Source of the DNA: Paracoccus thiocyanatus
GTDB lineage: Bacteria; Pseudomonadota; Alphaproteobacteria; Rhodobacterales; Rhodobacteraceae
Direction: 5' to 3'
NCBI RefSeq assembly: GCF_900156255.1
Contig: NZ_FTMK01000029.1
Span: 1-35,527 of the forward strand
DNA: 35,527 nt
Positions 8,141-16,826 of this stretch are shown here, piece after piece. Position 1 is the first letter of the stretch. The number at the start of each line of letters is the position of its first letter. The position numbers and the translations under genes were made by a program. The notes below the pieces were generated by a model. It did not search any database. It was not told the DNA's origin and saw nothing but the letters and a program-made list of their open reading frames with translations.

Positions 8141-9007
8141 TCAGCTTTGCCCCAGCCATTCCTTGATGCGGTCGGGATGGTCCGCGATATATTTCTCGAC
8201 CGCGGCCTCGTACGAGGTTTCCTGCGCCTCGAACATGCTGGCTTCCAGCTCGGCGATGGGCAGGTTCATCCGCGACAGGAAGGCCGCGACCTCGGGATGC
8301 TCGGCCTTGAAATCCTTGGCCGACAGGATGTCCACATGCTCGGCCGCGCCAAGCGAGCCCTTGGGGTCGTCGATATAGCGCAGCTCGTATTTCCCGAACA
8401 TCCAGTGCGGGCTCCAGGCGGTTGCGACGAACCAATCCTCGGAGCGCATGCCGCGGTCCACGGTGGTCAGCATCCCGGCCTCGCTGGAGATCTGAAGCTC
8501 ATAGTCCAGGCCGTAATCGCTGATCGCCTGCTGCGACAGCCGGGTCAGGCCGGCGCCGGGGTCGATGCCCTGCACCATGCCGCCCAGCTTTTCCTTGACC
8601 TCGTCCTTGTTCAGGTCCTCGATCGAGGCGATGTCGCTTTCGGGGATATAGGTGGGTACGACCCAGCCCAGTTTGGCGCCGTCATAGATGGTGCCCAGGG
8701 TTTCCACGTCATCCTTGATGCGGGCGTAATAGTCGGCATGGGTTTCGGGCAGCCATGCCATCATCATCAGGTCGATGTCGCCGCGCGACAGGCCCTGGTA
8801 AAGCGGCGCGACATCGGTCTGGATCAGTTCGACCTGGGTGTCCAGGTTGTCCTCGATCAGCTTCTCGGCCAGCTTGGTGACGAATTCGGCATCCGACCAT
8901 GCGGCCCAGCCGATCCTGACCGGCTCGCCGTCCTGGGCGAATGCGCCGGTCATCGAGGCGCCCGCCGCAGCGGCGGACAGCGCGACGATCTTGAAGGTCT
9001 TGAACAT
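8141..9007 (-). CDS. proX: Glycine betaine/choline-type ABC transporter substrate-binding protein
   Basis: Periplasmic binding protein of the OpuAC/ProX family, 288 residues. The signal peptide ends at AFA (about residue 24). The mature protein opens with VRIGWAAWSDAEF, and tryptophans and tyrosines recur in AWLPETHADYY, WVVPTYIP and ATAWSPHWMFGKYELRY. Such aromatic residues form the cage for quaternary ammonium ligands in this family. AAGGAG precedes the ATG. It is the last gene of the minus-strand proV-proW-proX set, 65 nt after the permease. Glycine betaine or proline betaine is the likely ligand; choline or dimethylglycine is possible. Confidence 0.85.
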   Translation of the reverse strand: MFKTFKIVALSAAAAGASMTGAFAQDGEPVRIGWAAWSDAEFVTKLAEKLIEDNLDTQVELIQTDVAPLYQGLSRGDIDLMMMAWLPETHADYYARIKDDVETLGTIYDGAKLGWVVPTYIPESDIASIEDLNKDEVKEKLGGMVQGIDPGAGLTRLSQQAISDYGLDYELQISSEAGMLTTVDRGMRSEDWFVATAWSPHWMFGKYELRYIDDPKGSLGAAEHVDILSAKDFKAEHPEVAAFLSRMNLPIAELEASMFEAQETSYEAAVEKYIADHPDRIKEWLGQS

Positions 9008-9072
9008 GGGTTCTCCTTATGGGTTTCAGGAGTTCGGGCAGGGCGCAGGCCCCGCCATTGGTTCGGCCAAGG

Positions 9073-9966
9073 TTAGCCGCCGGCAGATTTTCCGGCGGGC
9101 GATGCAGCGGCCGAGCGAAGGGAAAGGCGGCGGAAGAGGCCCGATCCGCCCTTGCCCAAACTTTGCGTGATCCGGTCCAGGATCACCGCCAGGACGACGA
9201 CCGCAAGGCCGCCTTCGAAGCCGGCGCCCACATCAAGGCGCTGGATGCCGGTCAGGACGTGGTTGCCCAGCCCCCCCGCCCCGATCATCGAGGCGATGAC
9301 CACCATCGACAAGGACAGCATGATGGTCTGGTTCACCCCCGCCATGATCGAGGCCATGGCGTTGGGCAGTTGCACCTTGAACAGCAACTGCCAGGGCGTG
9401 CAGCCAAAGGCCAGCCCGGCCTCGACATATTCGGGGTGGACCTGGCGGATGCCCAGGTTGGTCAGCCGGACCATGGGCGGCATGGCGAAGATCACCGTGG
9501 CGATGGTGCCCGGCACCACGCCCAGGCCAAAGAACATCGCCGCCGGTATCAGATAGACAAAGGCCGGCATGGTCTGCATCAGGTCAAGCACCGGGCGCAC
9601 CAGGCCGGCGACCCGCTGGGACCGCGCCATGGCGATGCCCAGGGGAATGCCCAGCACCACCGCGATCAGCGTGGCCGACAGGACCAGCGCCAGGGTCTGC
9701 ATCATGGCCCGCCACAGGCCCATATGTTCGACCAGCGCCAACGCCAGCAGCGCGAAGACCGCGAATTTCCAGCCGACGCGCCACAGCGACAGCAGGGTCA
9801 GGATGACGATCCCGGCCAGCGAGGGAATCGCGACCAGAAGATCCTGCACGCCATTGGCGACAAAGCCGATCGTGGCCGCGATCGCGTCGAGCGCCGGGGT
9901 GAAATTGTCCAGGATGTAATTGACGACGATATCGGCCCCTTGTCCGATACTGAAATCCAGCTTCAT
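9073..9966 (-). CDS. proW: Glycine betaine ABC transporter permease
   Basis: Inner-membrane permease of 297 residues, ProW/OpuAB type. Typical family blocks are DLMQTMPAFVYLIPAAMFFG, the cytoplasmic loop around EYVEAGLAFGCTPWQLLFKV that contacts the ATPase, and a SMVVIASMIGAGGLG stretch. An N-terminal part with one extra hydrophobic helix precedes the core, as in E. coli ProW. ATG at 9966 gives MKLDFSIGQGADIVVNYILD; reading further upstream goes into the proV coding region in another frame. It lies 22 nt after proV, so the two are co-transcribed. Confidence 0.88.
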   Translation of the reverse strand: MKLDFSIGQGADIVVNYILDNFTPALDAIAATIGFVANGVQDLLVAIPSLAGIVILTLLSLWRVGWKFAVFALLALALVEHMGLWRAMMQTLALVLSATLIAVVLGIPLGIAMARSQRVAGLVRPVLDLMQTMPAFVYLIPAAMFFGLGVVPGTIATVIFAMPPMVRLTNLGIRQVHPEYVEAGLAFGCTPWQLLFKVQLPNAMASIMAGVNQTIMLSLSMVVIASMIGAGGLGNHVLTGIQRLDVGAGFEGGLAVVVLAVILDRITQSLGKGGSGLFRRLSLRSAAASPAGKSAGG

Positions 9967-9988
9967 GATGCTATCCGTTCCGTTCGGC

Positions 9989-11215
9989 TCAACCGGCGCG
10001 GTCAAGGGTTTCAAGAAGCGAGGACTTGCTGATCGAGCCGATATAGCGGCCGTCCTCTTCCACGACGGGCAGCGGCCAGCGGCTTTCGGCGACCCGGCCC
10101 AGGATGTTGGACAGGGGTTCGGCGGCCGGGATCGGATGGTGTTCCGGCAAGAAGGCCTCGCGATAGGGATCGGCGGCCTGGCCACGCAGCTTTTCCACCA
10201 GCAGGTCCTGGCTGATCATGCCGTGATAGCGCCCGTCCCGCCCCACCAGCACCGCGAAGTCATGGCCCGAGCGTTCCATCTGCCGCAGGGCCGAGGCCGC
10301 CGAGACCCCGTGGCGTTCGATGATCGTCAGGCGGCTTTTGCGGGCAATGTCGCGGGCCTTAAAGACCTGCGAGACATCGACATTGCGAAAGAACGACCGC
10401 ACATAATCGTTCGCCGGCTTGGACACGATTTCATCGGGGGTGCCGATCTGCACGATGCGCCCATGCTGCATGATGCAGATGCGGTCACCGATGCGCATGG
10501 CCTCGTCCAGGTCATGGCTGACAAAGACGACGGTGCGGCTGCTTTCGGCCTGTAGCCGGATCAGCTCGTCCTGCATTTCGGTGCGGATCAGCGGGTCGAG
10601 GGCCGAAAACGCCTCGTCCATCAGCAGGATGCCCGGCTCGGTCGCCAGGGCGCGGGCCAGGCCCACGCGCTGCTTCATGCCGCCCGAAAGCTCGTCCGGG
10701 CGGCTATGCGCATAGGGGGTCAGGCCCACCGCCTCCAGCGCCGCCATGGCCTTGTCCTTGCGCTGTCCCTCGGCCATGCCCGAGACCTCCAGCCCGAAGG
10801 CCACATTGTCCAGAACGCTGCGATTGGGCAACAGGGCAAAGGACTGGAACACCATGCTCATTTCCCGGCGCCGCAGGGTGATCAGGTCGCGCCGGGACAT
10901 GCGGGTGATGTCCTGCCCCCCGATCTCGATACTGCCGGACGTGGGTTCGATCAGGCGGTTCAGCAGCCGCAACAGCGTGGACTTGCCCGAACCCGACAAG
11001 CCCATGATGACGAAGATTTCGCCCGAAAGGATCTCGAAACTGGCATTGTCAACGCCGATCGTGCATCCGGTCGCGGCGAGGATGTCGGACTTCGCCTCTC
11101 CGGCCACGGCCATTTTCAGTGCGCGCTCCGGCTCGTCGCCGAAGACCTTGTAGATGTTTCTTGCCCGAACTTTCACGCTGGACGAGCCATCGTGACCAGT
11201 CTGCAAATCTGACAA
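9989..11215 (-). CDS. proV: Glycine betaine ABC transporter ATP-binding protein
   Basis: ATPase of an osmoprotectant importer, 408 residues. It has the N-terminal extension specific to ProV/OpuAA (NIYKVFGDEPERALKM), Walker A GLSGSGKST at 72-80, Q-loop glutamine at 124, LSGGM at 176-180, Walker B ending in DE at 200-201 and the H-loop at 234. The C-terminal part from about 285 carries a pair of CBS domains, which sense ionic strength or nucleotides in this family. The start is probably TTG at 11215, because GGAG lies 8 nt ahead of it; an internal GTG at 11176 has no ribosome site. It is the first gene of the betaine importer operon. Confidence 0.9.
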   Translation of the reverse strand: MSDLQTGHDGSSSVKVRARNIYKVFGDEPERALKMAVAGEAKSDILAATGCTIGVDNASFEILSGEIFVIMGLSGSGKSTLLRLLNRLIEPTSGSIEIGGQDITRMSRRDLITLRRREMSMVFQSFALLPNRSVLDNVAFGLEVSGMAEGQRKDKAMAALEAVGLTPYAHSRPDELSGGMKQRVGLARALATEPGILLMDEAFSALDPLIRTEMQDELIRLQAESSRTVVFVSHDLDEAMRIGDRICIMQHGRIVQIGTPDEIVSKPANDYVRSFFRNVDVSQVFKARDIARKSRLTIIERHGVSAASALRQMERSGHDFAVLVGRDGRYHGMISQDLLVEKLRGQAADPYREAFLPEHHPIPAAEPLSNILGRVAESRWPLPVVEEDGRYIGSISKSSLLETLDRAG

Positions 11216-11536
11216 AAGCGAACTCCAAACAATGTTGCCGGCCCGCTTGTCCGTGCAGGCCGCCTTGCATTCATTCCATTGCGATCAAGGCGCGAAGACC
11301 ATGCCTTCAAGCGCAAACCGGACCATTCCGGCGATCATCCCCAGTGCATTGATCATAATCCACCACGCCCGAGTGTCCACCCGTTTGCGGGAAATGATCC
11401 TTGCCGGCGGTGCCAGGTGGGCTGTTTTCCCGGCCAGGATCACGAAGAAAGGCCGGATGGCCGGCACCGGCCCCTGGGAAACGCGTTCCATGTCGCACGG
11501 CTTTCGTGACGCCAGCCGCGCCGCCGCGCCCCTGGC
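11216..11536. other. Intergenic region upstream of proV
   Basis: This 321-nt stretch separates the mechanosensitive channel gene from proV on the same strand and should hold the proV promoter. A 68-codon minus-strand frame (11285-11491) with a hydrophobic stretch (WWIMINALGMIAGMVRFALE) crosses it, but it has no visible ribosome site and no recognised relatives, so it is not called a gene. No clear promoter motif or repeat was identified. Confidence 0.4.
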
Positions 11537-12793
11537 TCAGGCCATTGCCGGTCGGGGCAGGGCGGTTCGATCCATGCCCCAGGATCTGACGTCTGCGCCG
11601 CTGGGCGACTGAAAGACCGACAGGCCGAATTCCGGCAGGACAGAGATCAGATGGTCGAAGATATCCGACTGGATGGCTTCGTAATCCGCCCAGGCAATGG
11701 TTTTCGTGAAGCAGTATATTTCCAGCGGCAGCCCCTCTGGCCCTGGTTGCAGCTGGCGCACCAGGATGGTCATGTCCTGGTGGATTCCCGGATGGGCGCG
11801 CACATAAGCCTCTACATAGGCGCGGAATGTGCCGATATTGGTGATGCGGCGCGTGTTCGCGGTCACGGCGCCCTTTTCGCCAAGCCTGCTGTTCCATTCC
11901 CTCAACTCTAGCTGCTTTCGCTTCAGATAGCTTTCCAGCAGGCGAAAGCGGCTTAGCCGCCCGATCTCTTCTTCTGACAGGAAACGGATGCTGGTCTGGT
12001 CAAGGTTGACCGAACGCTTGATGCGGCGCCCGCCCGCCTCCTGCATGCCGCGCCAGTTCTTGAAGGATTCCGTCACCAGCTTGCGGATCGGAATCGTGGT
12101 AATGGTCTTGTCCCAGTTCTGCACCCGAACGGTGTGCAGGGCGATTTCGACGACATCGCCATCCGCGTCCAGGGCCGGCATTTCTATCCAATCGCCCACG
12201 CGCACCATGTCGGTCGAGGAAATCTGGATCCCCGCGACCAGCGACAGCAGCGTGTCCTGAAACACCAGAATCAGAACCGCGGCCATGGCGCCCAGCCCCG
12301 ACAGCAGGATAAGCGGAGAGCGGTCGATCAGCGTCGCGATCATCAGGATCGCGGCGATCGCATAGATGGCGATCTTGACGATCTGGATATAGCTTCTGAT
12401 CGGTTTCAGCCTTGCGGCCGGGCGGCGGTGATAGATGGTGTCCACCACGTTCAGGGCCGCGGCCAGCGCCATGGCCAGCGTCACGATGATAAAGGCATTG
12501 GCTACGTTGCGAACGATGGTGACGGCGGCCGCCGGCAAATGCGGCACCAAGGCGATACCCGAGGCAATGACGAAAGCCGGCATGATATTGGCCAGGCGCT
12601 CGATCACGCCGTGGCGGCGCAGTTCTTTGTCGCGTCCATAGACCGTGCGGCCCAGAACGTGATTGAGAACGCGCAGCAAGATCTTCTTGACGACGAAATT
12701 GGCGAAAATCGCAGCTATCGCCAGCATGGCCAAAGCCGCGAGCGTGTAGATCCAGGGATGGGCGGTCAGAAAATCTTGCAGCGGTTCCGTCAT
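11537..12793 (-). CDS. ybdG: Mechanosensitive ion channel, YbdG/MscM type
   Basis: Inner-membrane channel of the MscS superfamily, 418 residues, close to the 415 of E. coli YbdG. About five hydrophobic helices fill the first 190 residues. The pore-lining/beta-domain block follows: LVFQDTLLSLVAGIQIS, then VRVGDWIEMPALDADGDV, TITTIPIRKLV and NWRGMQEAGGRRIKRSV, a series characteristic of YbdG rather than of MscS itself. Such channels release solutes when osmotic pressure drops. The start at 12793 (MTEPLQDF) matches the family; the frame stays open for 44 more codons upstream without family resemblance. It lies upstream of and in line with the betaine importer operon, so uptake and release of osmolytes are encoded side by side. 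Confidence 0.85.
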   Translation of the reverse strand: MTEPLQDFLTAHPWIYTLAALAMLAIAAIFANFVVKKILLRVLNHVLGRTVYGRDKELRRHGVIERLANIMPAFVIASGIALVPHLPAAAVTIVRNVANAFIIVTLAMALAAALNVVDTIYHRRPAARLKPIRSYIQIVKIAIYAIAAILMIATLIDRSPLILLSGLGAMAAVLILVFQDTLLSLVAGIQISSTDMVRVGDWIEMPALDADGDVVEIALHTVRVQNWDKTITTIPIRKLVTESFKNWRGMQEAGGRRIKRSVNLDQTSIRFLSEEEIGRLSRFRLLESYLKRKQLELREWNSRLGEKGAVTANTRRITNIGTFRAYVEAYVRAHPGIHQDMTILVRQLQPGPEGLPLEIYCFTKTIAWADYEAIQSDIFDHLISVLPEFGLSVFQSPSGADVRSWGMDRTALPRPAMA

Positions 12794-13001
12794 TATTCCG
12801 GCATTCTCGTTTGTTGACAGCGAAGGGCGGGCCCATCCGCCTATAGCCGGAACGCGCAGAATATTGAACCGCAGCAAGCGGGGACCGTGCCGCGCAGCAG
12901 GCAGGGCGGCGGCAAGCCATATCAAGGATCATATTCGTTCCTGCGCACCTTATAATCGCGAGGCGATCTCATAGGCTTCGCGCGTTGCGCCCCGCAACGG
13001 C
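12794..13001. other. Intergenic stretch without a convincing gene
   Basis: No intact gene is visible. On the minus strand a short frame ends at about 12956 with PLRGATREAYEIASRL followed by a stop, which looks like the tail of a lost protein but is too short to place. Together with the pseudogene that follows, it suggests a region of gene decay. Any ybdG promoter should lie here. Confidence 0.35.
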
Positions 13002-13205
13002 ATGTCCGACGCCTTTCGCCGCGACTTCCTGATCACGCATTCCTTCAATCCGCCCCGCTGATGCCGCGGCCCGAGATCGTCTTGACCCCGAAAACCGATC
13101 CGGCGCTATTGCAGCGCGGCGGGCGGCGCAGCAAGTGCTGGGCAAGACCGTCATCGACCGTGGTCCCGGACCTGACCGGCAAGCTCTGATCGCTTCTTTC
13201 GTGGC
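13002..13205 (+). pseudogene. Remnant of a 3-hydroxyacyl-CoA dehydrogenase
   Basis: A decayed internal piece of an FadB-type 3-hydroxyacyl-CoA dehydrogenase. Frame 1 reads MSDAFRRDFLITHSFNPPR and stops; intact relatives have FRR.F..THFFNPPRYMRLLE. After a one-base loss, a second frame continues as PRPEIVLTPKTDPALLQ, and a third as ARRAAQQVLGKTVID, which matches the next part of the family. At least two frameshifts are needed and both ends are missing. Nothing functional can be made from it. The fragment has no related neighbour here, so it was left by a rearrangement or a lost fatty-acid or carnitine degradation locus. Confidence 0.6.
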
Positions 13206-13276
13206 CAAATATCCTGGGGGGAGCGACCCCGCGGCCCCATCAAGGGGCCGTGGGGACGCGGGGGGCAAAGCCCCCC
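13206..13276. repeat. GC-rich double hairpin with AATATCC motif
   Basis: It begins AAATATCCTGGGGGG and contains two perfect 7-bp stems: CGGCCCC/GGGGCCG (13232-13250, loop ATCAA) and GGGGGGC/GCCCCCC (13260-13276, loop AAA). Related AATATCC plus G/C-run sequences occur at 34470-34506 (inverted) and 35470-35480. It looks like a dispersed intergenic element rather than a gene. The rest up to 13453 shows nothing recognisable. Confidence 0.5.
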
Positions 13277-13453
13277 TGGGCCGACCAGGACAACCTGAGA
13301 CCGCGCGGCACCAGGCCGCGCGTCGATCAGAAGCATCGGCGATGCCGCAATGGCCGACGCCACCCCACGATGAACATGCCGCCATGCAGGGCGCGATTTC
13401 CCTGCTCCTTCGCCGAACCGGTCGATAGAGCCGGAATTTAGACCGGCTGCGGT

Positions 13454-13927
13454 CTATGCAATTTCGCCTGGCGCGGTCCGCGGCCGCGGGCTGTCCGTCG
13501 AGAGGCTTGCGACGGCCTTGTCTAGGGCAGTCAAACCCTGCTGCAAGGCCGCCCTGTCGGCTTCGGACATGGCCCCCAATATCTGGTCGGCACGCGCCGC
13601 AACGCCCGAGAAGGCCGCGCCGAACAGCGCCCTGCCGCTTTCGGTGATGGCGTATTGCCGCAGGCGGCGGTCGCTGCTCAGGATCTCGCGCGTGATCAGA
13701 CGCTTTGCCTCCAGCCGCGTGGCGGCCCGGCTGACCTACACCTTGTCCAGCGAAGTGCGCTGAGAGATTTGCAGCGAGTTAAGAGAGCCGGCGTCCTCCA
13801 GCAGGAACAGCAATCGCCACTCTTCCCGCGAGAGACCGTGTTCGCGCCCATAGACTTCGACAAGCTGGCGCGAAAAGGCTTCGGCAACCACGGCAAGCCG
13901 ATAGGGAAAAAAGGTCTCGATACGCAT
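13454..13927 (-). pseudogene. MarR-family regulator interrupted by an in-frame TAG
   Basis: Reads as a complete MarR-type regulator of 157 codons except for one stop. The first part, from ATG 13927 with AAAGAGG ahead, gives MRIETFFPYRLAVVAEAF and runs to SLDKV. The codon at 13738-13736 is then TAG. The same frame continues as VSRAATRLEAKRLITREIL, then DRRLRQYAITESGRAL, to a stop at 13454. The break falls in the DNA-recognition helix, so the short product would not bind DNA. It is similar throughout to the intact MarR gene at 20543-20971 (shared FxPYRL, EWR, LDK, VSRAA, DRRL). It follows dctM by 75 nt and was probably the last gene of the fahA-maiA-dctPQM operon. A single substitution suggests recent loss, or a sequencing error. 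Confidence 0.75.
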
Positions 13928-14002
13928 ATTGGCCTCTTTTGCTGTCGGCTGGTGCAGATGCCCCGCCCGCCCAGCCATAGCAAGCGAAACGGGACATTGC
14001 GG

Positions 14003-15313
14003 TCAAGCCACGAGGTAGAGGGACAGGGCCGGAACCGCGATGATCAGCGCCAGCCGCACGATATCGGCCGCCCAGAACACGAAGACGCCCCGGAAGATCG
14101 TCCCCAGCGTGACGTCGGGCAGGACCGAACGCAGCACAAAGACGTTCATGCCGATCGGCGGCGTGATCAGGCTGATTTCCGTCACCACCACGACAATGAT
14201 CGCGAACCAGATCAGCACCATGTCCGGGTCCTGAAGGATTTGCAGCCCGAAATCCAGGTCCACCACCAGGGGATAGAATACCGGAACCGTCAGCAGGATC
14301 ATCGACAGGCTTTCCAGAAAGCAGCCCAGGACCACATAGATCGCCACGATGACCAGCAGCACGACCCAAGGCGACAGGCCAAGATCTCCGACGATATCCG
14401 ACAAGGTGTCTGGCAGGCCCGCGAAGGTGATGAAATTGCCAAAGATCTCGGCACCGATGATGATGGCAAAGATCATGGCCGAAGCGGTGGCGCTGTCAAG
14501 AAAGGCGGTCCAGAGCGCGGCGCGGGTCAGCCCGCCCGTCACCAGCGCGATCAGCAAAGCCGCCGCCGCGCCCATTCCCGCGGCTTCGATCGGCGTGAAG
14601 AACCCGCCATAGATGCCGGCCATGATGAACACGAACAGGGCCAGCACGGCCACGACGCTGATGGCGTCCCTGCGGGTCAGCGGGTGGACCTCGCCGACCT
14701 TGGGCGCCAGCTCCGGCTTCAGCCGCACCGCCACCATCACGGCCAGCAGGTAGCCGATGATCCCGACGATGCCGGGAATGATGCCGGCCAGGAACAGCTT
14801 GCCGATATCCGCCTCGGTCAGCAGGCCGAAGATGATCAGCACCACCGAAGGCGGGATCAGGATGCCAAGCGTCCCGCCCGCTGCGATGGCGCCGGTTGCA
14901 AGGCTGTCGGAATAGCCAAAGCGCCGCATCGAGGGCATGCTGACCTTGGACATGGTCGCGGCGGTGGCCAGCGACGATCCGCAGACCGCAGAAAAGCCGC
15001 CGCAGGAAAGGACGGTGGCCATGGCAAGGCCGCCGCGCATCCTGCCGAACACCCGGTCCGCCGCCGCGAACAATCCCTGCGCGATGCCCGACCCCGCCAG
15101 GACGTTGCCCATGAAGATGAACAGCGGCACCACGGACAGGGAATAGTTCAATCCCGTCTCGTAGACCGCGTTGCCAATCATCGCGCCGGCCGGGGTCCAG
15201 CCCCGCATGATCGCAAAGCCCACGCCCCCGACCAAGGCCATCGCAAAGGCGATCGGCACCCGCGCAAAGACCAGCACCAGCAGGACGGCAAGAGCAATCA
15301 GGGAAAGGGTCAT
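14003..15313 (-). CDS. dctM: TRAP transporter large permease subunit
   Basis: Large membrane subunit of a tripartite ATP-independent periplasmic transporter, 436 residues with about 12 hydrophobic helices. Family blocks include VPLFIFMGNVLAGSGIAQGL, CGGFSAVCGSSLATAATMS, GTLGILIPPSVVLIIFG and a C-terminal segment near SLITPPIGMNVFVL. It carries the solute in symport with sodium or protons. Its ATG overlaps the stop of dctQ (ATGA at 15310-15313). It belongs to a chain fahA-maiA-dctP-dctQ-dctM, which strongly suggests that the substrate is an aromatic acid feeding the homogentisate pathway, or a product of it. Confidence 0.9.
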   Translation of the reverse strand: MTLSLIALAVLLVLVFARVPIAFAMALVGGVGFAIMRGWTPAGAMIGNAVYETGLNYSLSVVPLFIFMGNVLAGSGIAQGLFAAADRVFGRMRGGLAMATVLSCGGFSAVCGSSLATAATMSKVSMPSMRRFGYSDSLATGAIAAGGTLGILIPPSVVLIIFGLLTEADIGKLFLAGIIPGIVGIIGYLLAVMVAVRLKPELAPKVGEVHPLTRRDAISVVAVLALFVFIMAGIYGGFFTPIEAAGMGAAAALLIALVTGGLTRAALWTAFLDSATASAMIFAIIIGAEIFGNFITFAGLPDTLSDIVGDLGLSPWVVLLVIVAIYVVLGCFLESLSMILLTVPVFYPLVVDLDFGLQILQDPDMVLIWFAIIVVVVTEISLITPPIGMNVFVLRSVLPDVTLGTIFRGVFVFWAADIVRLALIIAVPALSLYLVA

Positions 15314-15828
15314 GGCGTTCCTTTCGGCAGCAGCATGACAACGGCCGACAGGGCGCAACTGCCCGCCGCCAGAAAGGCCAGGGGCGCCATCGGCAGCAAC
15401 AGCGAGGCGCTGTGCGTGCCTTCGTGCATCTGGGCGACGCCCAGCAACGCCAGGCGCCAGGTGAAATAGCCCAGGACGACGGCCGAGACGATCCCGGCCA
15501 GCCGTCCCAGAAGGTCTTGGAGCCATTTGGGAAACAGGTGCAGCGCCAGATCGACCTCGACATGGCCGCCATCAGCGGAAGTCAGGGGCAGCGCCACGAA
15601 GACAAGCGCGGCAAGCAGTATCTGCGTCAGTTCGTAAGCCGCGCCGAAGGGGCGGTTCATCAGATAGCGGCCGATCACGTCGATGCAGGTCACGCCGATC
15701 AGCATCGCGATCAGCAAAGCGGCAACCGCCGCCAGCACGCGATACCAGCCGGCCTGCCGATGCGGCGTCCGGCCCGGAATCATGTCCGGGGCCGGCTCTT
15801 CCGAAAAGGGGCAGGAGGAGGGGGTCAT
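15310..15828 (-). CDS. dctQ: TRAP transporter small permease subunit
   Basis: Small membrane subunit of the TRAP transporter, 172 residues, with four hydrophobic helices at about 29-50, 68-85, 110-128 and 145-165. The region CIDVIGRYLMNRPFGAAYE is the family hallmark after the first helix. It overlaps dctP upstream and dctM downstream by 4 nt each, so the three proteins are made from one message in a fixed ratio. The first 15 residues are not well conserved; an in-frame ATG at codon 16 is an alternative start but lacks the overlap. Confidence 0.88.
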   Translation of the reverse strand: MTPSSCPFSEEPAPDMIPGRTPHRQAGWYRVLAAVAALLIAMLIGVTCIDVIGRYLMNRPFGAAYELTQILLAALVFVALPLTSADGGHVEVDLALHLFPKWLQDLLGRLAGIVSAVVLGYFTWRLALLGVAQMHEGTHSASLLLPMAPLAFLAAGSCALSAVVMLLPKGTP

Positions 15829-16826
15829 TCGACCTTGACCCCGGTCATCTCGCGGAATGCCGCCAGGGCGGCGGCGCCGTCATGCTCGCCCAGGCTTTCT
15901 GCCCATGCCTGTTCGATCTTCGTGGCAGCCTCGTGCAGCGCGGTCACGACCTCGGGGCTGGCCTGATAGAATTCGACCGCGTCGCCGACTTCCTGCTTGG
16001 CGGCGGTGTCGGCGTCGTTCCAGGCCTGGCCCACGCGTTCGGCAAAGGCTTCGCCAGAGATGGCGTCGATGGCTGCGCGATCTTCGGCGGACAGGCTGTT
16101 CCACTTGCCTTCGTTGATCACGAAAAACCAGGTGGTGTTGTAGATGCCGCCGGGAACCGTCATTGAATACTTGATGTGGTCGGTCAGGTTGAAGGCGGTC
16201 ATGGCTTCATAGGTGAAGGCCACGCCGTCGATGACGCCGCGGGACAGTTTCTCATAGACCTCGGGCGAGGACATGAAGAGCGGCGAGGCCCCGAGCGCCG
16301 AGACCAGTTCGCCAACATAGCCGCCGGGAACGCGGATCTTCATGCCCTGCATGTCGGCCGGCGTTTCGATCTTGCGGACGTTGTTGTGCAAAAGGCCGGG
16401 GCCGTGCATGAACAGGCCCAGAAGATGCGTGCCCGCATGTTCTTCGGCCGCATCCAGCTTGCCGCCATAGATCGACCAGAAGGCCTTGGAATTGGCGACG
16501 GCGTCGTCGCCCAGAAAGCTGAACTGGCCCAGTTGCGCCCGGTTGAAGCGGTTGTCCTCGGTAAAGGAATGCAGGCCATAGGTGATGTCCGCGATCCCGT
16601 CGCGCGCCATGTCGAAATGCGCGGGCGGGCTGCCAAGCGGCTTGCCCATGATGCGGACCGTCACGCGGCCCTCGGTCACGCGCTCGACGTCTTCGGCCCA
16701 GGGCTGGAAGGCGTTGACGACGACCGGATGCTTGGGCGGCAGCCAGGACGACATGATCAGTTCTTCGGCCGCCAATGGCATGGCGGACAGGATCAGGCCC
16801 GCAAGGGTCAGGTGGATCGGTTTCAT
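15825..16826 (-). CDS. dctP: TRAP transporter substrate-binding protein
   Basis: Periplasmic solute receptor of the DctP family, 333 residues. The signal peptide (about residues 1-20) ends at LAA before EELIMSSWLPPKHPV. Family blocks: MQGMKIRVPGGYVGELVSAL, where the arginine normally pairs with a carboxylate of the ligand, and LSRGVIDGVAFTYEAMTAFN. AGGGAGAG precedes the ATG, and the start overlaps the maiA stop (ATGA at 16823-16826). The carboxylate-binding arginine and the location within homogentisate-degradation genes suggest an aromatic acid such as a hydroxyphenylacetate or homogentisate. This is inference. Confidence 0.88.
   Translation of the reverse strand: MKPIHLTLAGLILSAMPLAAEELIMSSWLPPKHPVVVNAFQPWAEDVERVTEGRVTVRIMGKPLGSPPAHFDMARDGIADITYGLHSFTEDNRFNRAQLGQFSFLGDDAVANSKAFWSIYGGKLDAAEEHAGTHLLGLFMHGPGLLHNNVRKIETPADMQGMKIRVPGGYVGELVSALGASPLFMSSPEVYEKLSRGVIDGVAFTYEAMTAFNLTDHIKYSMTVPGGIYNTTWFFVINEGKWNSLSAEDRAAIDAISGEAFAERVGQAWNDADTAAKQEVGDAVEFYQASPEVVTALHEAATKIEQAWAESLGEHDGAAALAAFREMTGVKVE

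Noticed and set aside
11285..11491. A 68-codon minus-strand frame with a hydrophobic stretch upstream of proV
   Set aside because: No ribosome site and no recognisable relatives; it could be real, but the sequence alone does not support it.
13736..13738. Possible recoding of TAG (for example pyrrolysine or read-through) in the MarR-family gene
   Set aside because: The organism type is not known to use amber as sense and nothing nearby suggests recoding; a nonsense mutation is simpler.
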